Shown: positions 33,712 through 38,334 of the stretch, piece by piece
Layout: every line of letters begins with the position of its first letter
Position numbering within the stretch: position 1 is the stretch's first letter
Source: Bacteroidota bacterium
Lineage (GTDB): Bacteria; Bacteroidota; Bacteroidia; UKL13-3
Assembly: GCA_027488905.1 (NCBI GenBank)
Contig: JAIYAT010000025.1
Coordinates: 78,139-116,472 of the forward strand
Direction: 5' to 3'
DNA length: 38,334 bases
Program-made: the position numbers and the translations under genes
Notes under the pieces: model-generated
Seen by the model: the letters and a program-made list of their open reading frames with translations, nothing else
What the model was told of the DNA's origin: nothing
Database searches by the model: none

Positions 33712-35169
33712 ATGACATTACAGATTACACTACAAATAATATACTTAATAGCCTCAATTACTTTTATCCTTGGATTGAAGTTTCTTGGCAACCCAAGCAC
33801 TGCGCGTAAAGGAAATTTAATTGCAGCATTTGGAATGGGAATAGCCATTTTTGGAACCATATTTTTATATACAGATGCCAATGGCCATCATTTAAAAAAC
33901 CTTCCGCTCATTTTTGGTGGATTGGCCGTAGGAACCGTTATTGGTTGGTTAGCAGCCAAAAAAGTTCAAATGACAGCCATGCCAGAAATGGTAAGTTTAT
34001 TTAATGGAATGGGAGGTGCTTGTGCCATGTTGATTTCTATTATTGAGTTTCAGCATATTCAATCAACTTTTGCTGAACCAATGACAATTGCAGCCTTGTT
34101 AATGCCAGGTGCTTCTGCGGCTTTAAAAGGTAGGTTACTTATCATATTGTTAGGAATGATCATTGGTTCAATTTCTTTTTCTGGTAGTATGATTGCTTAT
34201 GGCAAGCTAAGCGGTAAGGTAAAGGATAAATCTTTTGGCTTTCAGCAATTTATTAATATTGGCTTGCTGGCAGTTATTCTTGCTTTTACTTGGATGGCCA
34301 TTATGGGCGAGAGCAACCAAGAGTTTTGGTTTTATTTGGTGTTAGCGCTTTCCTTGTTGTATGGAATTTTATTTGTGATGCCAATTGGCGGAGCAGATAT
34401 GCCTGTAGTTATATCATTGTTGAATTCATTTACAGGCGTTGCAGCGGCCTTTGGCGGATTTTTATACGACAACAAAGTGATGTTGGTAGGAGGGATTTTG
34501 GTAGGCTCTGCTGGAACTTTATTAACGATAGTAATGTGTAAAGCCATGAATCGCTCTTTGTTAAATGTGCTGATTGGTAATTTTGGCGGCGGCGGCAAAG
34601 CCGCCGCCGCATCTTCTTCCGCAGGCTTCGAAGGCACCATCAAAGAAGTAAATGCCTCAGATACCGCCATCCTAATGAAGTATGCCAAAAAAGTAATTAT
34701 AGTACCTGGGTACGGACTTGCAGTAGCCCAAGCACAACATGTGGTGCATGAGTTAGAAACACTTTTAGAATCTGAAGGTGTGGAAGTGAAGTATGCCATT
34801 CACCCCGTTGCTGGTCGTATGCCCGGTCATATGAATGTATTGCTTGCAGAAAGCAATGTAAGCTACGATAAGTTAGTTGAAATGGAGGAAATAAACCCAG
34901 AGTTTGCAACAACCGATGTGGTGCTTGTGGTTGGTGCAAATGACGTAGTTAATCCTGCTGCTAAAACAGACCCAAGCTCCCCAATTTATGGTATGCCAAT
35001 TCTAGATGTAGAAGCTGCTGCACATGTGATTGTAAACAAAAGAAGCATGAAGGCTGGTTATGCAGGAATTGAAAATGAATTATTCTATAAACCAAAAACT
35101 AGTATGTTATTTGGTGACGCTAAAAAAGCGCTCAACCAATTGGTGAGTGAGATTAAAGCCTTAGGATAA
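33712..35169 (+). CDS. pntB: NAD(P) transhydrogenase subunit beta
   Basis: 485 residues. The N-terminal part has about eight or nine membrane helices of domain II (to about residue 275); MSLFNGMGGACAMLIS equivalents (MVSLFNGMGGACAML, about 95-110) and MPIGGADMPVVISLLNSFTG are visible. A linker with FGGGGKAAAASSS (about 288-305) leads to the NADP(H)-binding domain III (about 310-485), with VIIVPGYGLAVAQAQH and GRMPGHMNVLLAE, VVLVVGANDVVNPAA. The linker is encoded by a perfect GC-only hairpin. Together with pntAA and pntAB it makes NADPH; Icd provides a second NADPH source in this window. Confidence 0.96.
   Translation: MTLQITLQIIYLIASITFILGLKFLGNPSTARKGNLIAAFGMGIAIFGTIFLYTDANGHHLKNLPLIFGGLAVGTVIGWLAAKKVQMTAMPEMVSLFNGMGGACAMLISIIEFQHIQSTFAEPMTIAALLMPGASAALKGRLLIILLGMIIGSISFSGSMIAYGKLSGKVKDKSFGFQQFINIGLLAVILAFTWMAIMGESNQEFWFYLVLALSLLYGILFVMPIGGADMPVVISLLNSFTGVAAAFGGFLYDNKVMLVGGILVGSAGTLLTIVMCKAMNRSLLNVLIGNFGGGGKAAAASSSAGFEGTIKEVNASDTAILMKYAKKVIIVPGYGLAVAQAQHVVHELETLLESEGVEVKYAIHPVAGRMPGHMNVLLAESNVSYDKLVEMEEINPEFATTDVVLVVGANDVVNPAAKTDPSSPIYGMPILDVEAAAHVIVNKRSMKAGYAGIENELFYKPKTSMLFGDAKKALNQLVSEIKALG
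34586..34610 (+). repeat. Perfect 11-bp GC-only hairpin within pntB
   Basis: GCGGCGGCGGC (34586-34596) pairs fully with GCCGCCGCCGC (34600-34610) around a 3-nt AAA loop. It is made of GGC and GCC triplets coding for the Gly/Lys/Ala linker between the membrane and NADP-binding domains. It is one of the most GC-rich segments of the window. Confidence 0.95.
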
Positions 35170-35178
35170 GGCAAAAAA

Positions 35179-35219
35179 AAGACTTTCTTTTCTTGGTTCA
35201 AACCAGAAAAGAAAGTCTT
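35179..35219 (-). terminator. Terminator between slyD and pntB, with the iterated motif in its loop
   Basis: AAGACTTTCTTTTCT (35179-35193) pairs with AGAAAAGAAAGTCTT (35205-35219); the apex contains GGTTCAAACC, which can extend the stem by itself. On the minus strand a run of eight T follows, so it terminates slyD strongly; on the plus strand CTTCTTAT follows, weaker. Confidence 0.85.
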
Positions 35220-35244
35220 CTTATATAAAGAATTTTTATTTTTA

Positions 35245-35724
35245 TTAGTGGTGATGGCCACCAGGTCCATGAACATGACCATGGTCTAATTCTTCTTCAC
35301 TTGCTTCACGTACTTCTAATACTTCCACATCAAAGTTCAACTCTACTCCTGCCAATGGATGATTGCCATCTATCGTTGCAAATTCATCATTTACGTCCGT
35401 AACTGTTACGATAAATCTTTGCTCCTCTGTACCAGCTTCGAACTGCATGCCTGGACTAACCATTTGACCGCCAAATGCACTCATAGGAACTTGCTGTATC
35501 ATTTCAGGTTGGTGAATACCATATCCTTTTTCAGGCGCTATTTTTAATTGAAGTTTGTCTCCTTTTAACTTGCCTTCTAAACCTTCTTCCATTCCAGCTA
35601 TTAAGGCACCGATACCTTGAATATAATTCAAAGGTTCTCCGTTGCTTGATGTGTCTAGAATATTGCCATCATTGTCTGTAAGCGTGTAGTGGATGGACAC
35701 TACCTTTTGTGCACTTATTTGCAT
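35245..35724 (-). CDS. slyD: FKBP-type peptidyl-prolyl isomerase, SlyD-like
   Basis: Cytosolic prolyl isomerase and folding helper, 159 residues. The FKBP domain is at the ends (HYTLTDNDGNILDTS..; LVFDVEVLEV-like NFDVEVLEV), with PLNYIQGIGALIAGMEEGLEG and the inserted IF chaperone domain (about 72-125), then AGVELNFDVEVLE and a His-rich tail (DHGHVHGPGGHHH) that binds nickel or zinc in the E. coli protein, as needed for hydrogenase or urease maturation. No nickel enzyme lies in the window. The GGGTTTGAACCC palindrome (35738-35749) lies 14 bp upstream of the start. Confidence 0.94.
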   Translation of the reverse strand: MQISAQKVVSIHYTLTDNDGNILDTSSNGEPLNYIQGIGALIAGMEEGLEGKLKGDKLQLKIAPEKGYGIHQPEMIQQVPMSAFGGQMVSPGMQFEAGTEEQRFIVTVTDVNDEFATIDGNHPLAGVELNFDVEVLEVREASEEELDHGHVHGPGGHHH

Positions 35725-35765
35725 ATTATTTGATTGTGGGTTTGAACCCTTGTAAAAAATGTTTA

Positions 35766-36704
35766 TTAATTGTCTTGTCCCAAGTTAGCACCAATGTTAA
35801 ATCTAACTAGGTTTTTGAAAGCTTGGATACGATCGTCTAATTCGCGCTGACTTAAATCTATGATTCTTTCAGTGCCAAAGCGTTCCACACAAAAAGAGGC
35901 CATGGCTGAACCAAAGATGATTGCATTTTTCATGTTTTCGAAACTAATATCATCTGTTTTCGCTAGGTATCCTATAAATCCTCCAGCAAAAGTATCTCCT
36001 GCACCAGTTGGGTCAAATACTTCTTCTAAAGGAAGTGCCGGAGCAAAAAATACTTGCTTGCCATGGAACAACAATGCTCCATTTTCACCTTTTTTAATAA
36101 TCAAGTATTTAGGTCCCATTTCTTGAATTTTTGCAGCCGCTTTCACCAAAGAATATTCACCAGAAAGTTGACGTGCTTCCTCATCGTTAATAGTTAGAAC
36201 ATCAACCATCGTTAGCGTTTGACGTAAATCATCCATGGCTACCTCCATCCAAAAATTCATGGTATCCATTACAATAAGCTTTGGTCTTTTGGTTAAACGC
36301 TCAATTACAGTTTGTTGAACTTTAGGTGTTAAATTTCCTAACATTAAGTATTCGCAATCTTGATAAGATGCAGGTACAATTGGGTCAAAATTACCTAATA
36401 CATTTAGTTCTGTAATTAAAGTATCTCTTGAGTTCATATCTGTGTGATACTTGCCACTCCAGAAAAAAGATTTTTCACCTTCTTTTATTTGCAAGCCTTC
36501 TGTGTTTACACCGTGTTTGTTAAGGTGTTGAATGAAGTTGTGCGGGAAATCATCCCCAACCACAGCAACAAGATTTGTGCTTCTGGTAAAGTAAGAAGCA
36601 GCTAAAGAAATGTAAGAAGCGGCACCACCAACAATTTTATCTGTTTTTCCAAAGGGTGTTTCAATGGCGTCAAATGCCACACTACCAACGACTAATAAAC
36701 TCAT
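35766..36704 (-). CDS. PfkB family carbohydrate or nucleoside kinase
   Basis: Ribokinase-like fold enzyme phosphorylating a sugar or nucleoside with ATP. The ATG at 36704 gives 312 residues starting MSLLVVGSVAFDAIETPFG; an upstream TTG extension is less likely because the mature beta strand starts at SLLVVGS. The N-terminal GGAASYISLAAS matches the PfkB substrate loop, and DPTGAGDTFAGGF carries the catalytic base D237 and the anion hole. Substrate is not readable; related Bacteroidota proteins are often annotated as adenosine/sugar kinase. No clear operon partner: SlyD is downstream with 41 bp between. Confidence 0.93.
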   Translation of the reverse strand: MSLLVVGSVAFDAIETPFGKTDKIVGGAASYISLAASYFTRSTNLVAVVGDDFPHNFIQHLNKHGVNTEGLQIKEGEKSFFWSGKYHTDMNSRDTLITELNVLGNFDPIVPASYQDCEYLMLGNLTPKVQQTVIERLTKRPKLIVMDTMNFWMEVAMDDLRQTLTMVDVLTINDEEARQLSGEYSLVKAAAKIQEMGPKYLIIKKGENGALLFHGKQVFFAPALPLEEVFDPTGAGDTFAGGFIGYLAKTDDISFENMKNAIIFGSAMASFCVERFGTERIIDLSQRELDDRIQAFKNLVRFNIGANLGQDN

Positions 36705-36790
36705 GTAAATATTTTTTAAAAAATTATGCCGCAAATATTGCGTTTTTTAAAATCAATTCCTATCATTGCATCCCCGAAAGGGAAATATAT

Positions 36791-36864
36791 TCCTTCTTAG
36801 CTCAGCTGGTTAGAGCACATGACTGTTAATCATGGGGTCCCTGGTTCGAGCCCAGGAGAGGGAG
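36791..36864 (+). tRNA. tRNA-Asn (GTT)
   Basis: Full cloverleaf: acceptor TCCTTCT (36791-36797) pairs with AGAGGGA (36857-36863, one G-T pair), D stem GCTC/GAGC, anticodon stem CATGA/TCATG with loop CTGTTAA (anticodon GTT at 36825-36827), T stem CCTGG/CCAGG with loop TTCGAGC, discriminator G at 36864, which suits tRNA-Asn. The CCA end is not encoded (GCAA follows). A terminator lies 8 bp downstream. Confidence 0.97.
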
Positions 36865-36872
36865 CAAAAAAG

Positions 36873-36902
36873 AAAAGCCATCTATGTCGGATGGCTTTTT
36901 TT
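36873..36902 (+). terminator. Intrinsic terminator after tRNA-Asn
   Basis: AAAAGCCATC (36873-36882) pairs with GATGGCTTTT (36890-36899) around a 7-nt loop, and the T run extends to 36902. Marks the end of the tRNA transcript. Confidence 0.9.
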
Positions 36903-37024
36903 ATGCCCGATTCTTGAAAATCTTTGATATCAATGAAGATGAGAGAAACCAAAATGCTAAGTTGAGTGGTTCGATATACTCCACCTTCATAAATCATAGC
37001 ACAGAAAAACTTTATCATATTTAC

Positions 37025-37032
37025 TACCTTTG
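37025..37032 (+). promoter_or_regulatory. Putative -7 element (TACCTTTG) of the receptor gene
   Basis: Perfect match to TAnnTTTG, identical to the octamer before lpdA; predicted start near 37039, 21 bp before the ATG. I see no clear -33 TTTG. The rest of 36903-37059 is AT-rich and holds no gene I can support. Confidence 0.5.
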
Positions 37033-37059
37033 GAAATAAAATTATGGATAAATTTAATA

Positions 37060-38334
37060 ATGATAAAAAAAATAATACTGACCATAATTTTAAATTTTTT
37101 TATATTTTCAATCTCTTACGCACAAACAAACGTAACTGTTTCTGGTATTATAAAAGACAAAAACACCAAGTCAGTTTTACCTTATGTGAATGTAGTTTTG
37201 AAAACTGAAAAAGACAGCAGTTTTGTAAGCGGTACAATTACCAGCGAAGAAGGACGATTTTCATTATCAAAAATAAAATCTGGAAACTATTACTTAGAAG
37301 TTTCTTTTATCGGCTACAACACAACAAAACAATCGCTTTTTATTGGAAATCTAACAGAATATCTTGACGTTAAAAATATTGAGATAGAAGAAAATTCAAC
37401 ATCATTGCAAGAAGTTGTTGTGACAGGAAAAACAACAGAGATAAGTGAGAAAATGGATAAAAAAACATTTTCTTTGAAAGACAACATCAGTCAAAGTGGT
37501 GGTTCGGTTTTACAAGCAATGCAAAATTTGCCCAGTGTAACAGTGCAAGATGGAAAAGTACAACTTCGTGGAAATGATAAAGTAACAGTGCTAATTGACG
37601 GTAAACAAACAGCTATCACAGGTTTTGGAAGTCAAACAGGATTAGATAACATACCCGCTTCTGCTATTGAAAAAATTGAAATTATCAACAATCCTTCTGC
37701 CAAATATGATGCGAATGGAAATGCTGGAATTATCAATATTATTTATAAAAAAAATAAAAAAGATGGTTTTAATGGTAAGGTTGGATTTACAACAGGAATA
37801 GGATCACTTTGGGTGCGAAAAGAAAATTTACCATCCATAAGACCGCAATATACTAATACACCAAAAATCAACCCGAGCGTTTCACTTAATTATAGAAAAA
37901 ATAAAGTAAATATTTTTTTTCAAGGCGATTACTTATATACTGAAACGCTGAACAAAAATGAATTTGTAACAAGAAGTTATGATAATGGAGAAGTCATAAA
38001 TTCACAATTAAAACGTAATAGAAATACGCATTTTACTACATTGAAATCGGGAATTGATTACGCAATCAACGAACAAAATTCATTGACTATTTCAGGACTT
38101 TTTGGTAGTGAAAAAATTATTGACCGTGGCGACCAACCATTTTTTAATGGCGATTTATCACAACGAAAAAGACTTTGGCAGTTTTTAGAAGATGAATTAA
38201 AAACAACCATAATGGCAACTGCCAACTATCAACACAAATTTAAAGAAGCAGGACATTTACTAAATATTGGTTTCAATTATACTTTTCACAGGGAAGATGA
38301 AAAATATTTTTACGACAATTATTTGCAAACTTCC
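37060..38334 (+). CDS. Outer-membrane receptor, carboxypeptidase-D-like plus plug (N-terminal part, runs off the end)
   Basis: The ATG at 37060 opens 425 codons without a stop to the window edge. Signal peptide (MIKKIILTIILNFFIFSISYAQ), then a carboxypeptidase-D regulatory-like beta domain (about 24-105: VTVSGIIKDKNTKS, GRFSLSKIKSGNYYLEVSFIGY), the linker LQEVVVTGK, and a TonB-type plug (about 135-235: VLQAMQNLPSVTVQDGK, LRGNDKVTVLIDGKQ, IPASAIEKIEIINNPSAKYD, GIINIIYKKN), followed by the first barrel strands. This is the SusC-like or OMP_b-brl_3 type of receptor for nutrient or siderophore uptake. Its codons are more A-rich than the genes before the tRNA. The rest, including a possible SusD partner, lies outside. 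Confidence 0.88.
   Translation, partial: MIKKIILTIILNFFIFSISYAQTNVTVSGIIKDKNTKSVLPYVNVVLKTEKDSSFVSGTITSEEGRFSLSKIKSGNYYLEVSFIGYNTTKQSLFIGNLTEYLDVKNIEIEENSTSLQEVVVTGKTTEISEKMDKKTFSLKDNISQSGGSVLQAMQNLPSVTVQDGKVQLRGNDKVTVLIDGKQTAITGFGSQTGLDNIPASAIEKIEIINNPSAKYDANGNAGIINIIYKKNKKDGFNGKVGFTTGIGSLWVRKENLPSIRPQYTNTPKINPSVSLNYRKNKVNIFFQGDYLYTETLNKNEFVTRSYDNGEVINSQLKRNRNTHFTTLKSGIDYAINEQNSLTISGLFGSEKIIDRGDQPFFNGDLSQRKRLWQFLEDELKTTIMATANYQHKFKEAGHLLNIGFNYTFHREDEKYFYDNYLQTS

Larger units (their letters stand above)
2202..35749. repeat. Dispersed iterated motif GGTTTGAACC / GGTTCAAACC
   Basis: Nine exact decamers: 2202, 12503, 12565, 17954, 20404, 23013, 29665, 35195, 35739 (first base). Seven 9-bp forms GGTTGAACC/GGTTCAACC: 2592, 9062, 11977, 13869, 20695, 23727, 32399. 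Further TTGAACC or GGTTCAA copies at 5502, 7242, 9114, 10123, 13087, 15822, 16533, 17757, 19053, 21915, 24077, 24294, 24672, 27305, 29933, 30010, 31915, 32066, 34165. One GGTTCGAACC lies at 8334. They sit in genes and in gaps (5502, 10123, 17757, 35195, 35739), in both orientations. Absent from icd, GH31, gcvT, comB, sucB and aspA. Confidence 0.8.

Noticed and set aside
34332-34799. 155-residue ORF antisense to pntB
   Set aside because: Rich in Ala/Pro/Ser as expected for the reverse of a Gly/Ala-rich linker region; pntB is certain.
36843-36852. GGTTCGAGCC in the tRNA as a further copy of the iterated motif
   Set aside because: It is the invariant T-arm sequence of tRNA and was not counted.
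36830-37018. Minus-strand 62-residue ORF ending in SPGLEPGTP
   Set aside because: It is antisense to the tRNA-Asn; this ending is the well-known artefact of translating the reverse strand of a tRNA T-arm. Not a gene.
1-38334. CRISPR array, prophage, insertion sequence or defence system
   Set aside because: No evenly spaced direct repeats, transposase, integrase or known defence gene was found. The GGTTTGAACC copies are irregularly spaced and do not form an array.

Overview
The window is AT-rich bacterial chromosome from a member of the Bacteroidota. The evidence is two secreted proteins with C-terminal type IX secretion sorting domains, a carboxypeptidase-D-like/plug outer-membrane receptor, the LptD / amidase / MCE-domain neighbourhood, -7 elements of the form TAnnTTTG, and little sign of Shine-Dalgarno sequences. 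A Chitinophagales/Sphingobacteriales-like lineage is my guess; the sequence does not settle the order. I see no CRISPR array, transposase, integrase or phage gene.

Layout. 1-5.5 kb: tail of an unknown gene, NADP isocitrate dehydrogenase, a GT4 glycosyltransferase of the glycogen/starch-synthase kind, and a GH31 alpha-glucosidase. 5.5-10.1 kb: envelope genes (MCE/MlaD-like protein, N-acetylmuramoyl-L-alanine amidase, divergent LptD). 10.1-13.7 kb: gcvT-comB, facing a sodium:solute symporter with a newly noticed 42-residue membrane ORF translationally coupled in front of it. 13.8-16.7 kb: subtilase, small lipoprotein, two tandem PhnB/VOC proteins. 16.7-19.1 kb: an alpha/beta hydrolase broken by one in-frame TAA, then a GH57 amylase. 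19.2-23.6 kb: E2 and E3 of the 2-oxoglutarate dehydrogenase complex flanking two GT2 glycosyltransferases on the other strand. 23.6-29.3 kb: two tandem paralogous Omp28-like T9SS cargo proteins and aspartase. 29.4-32.2 kb: LuxE-like acyl-protein synthetase, lipoprotein, Asp-rich small protein, histone-deacetylase-family enzyme. 32.3-35.2 kb: three-gene proton-translocating transhydrogenase. 35.2-38.3 kb: SlyD, PfkB kinase, tRNA-Asn, and the first 425 codons of an outer-membrane receptor that runs off the end.

Most of this is core metabolism and envelope biogenesis: NADPH supply (Icd, Pnt), 2-oxoacid oxidation, one-carbon metabolism, alpha-glucan turnover (GT4, GH31, GH57 scattered rather than clustered), and LPS/peptidoglycan/lipid transport. 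No defence or mobile system is present.

The most unusual signal is at the nucleotide level. The decamer GGTTTGAACC (= GGTTCAAACC) and its 9-bp form GGTTGAACC are scattered through the whole window, in genes and between them, in both orientations and in every reading frame that avoids a stop. By hand I count about 35 copies of the core TTGAACC, where base composition predicts about five. It resembles a highly iterated palindrome or uptake/architecture-type motif. GC-rich perfect hairpins inside lpdA and pntB, and a GC-rich repeat forming the end of a T9SS sorting domain, are the next most unusual items.
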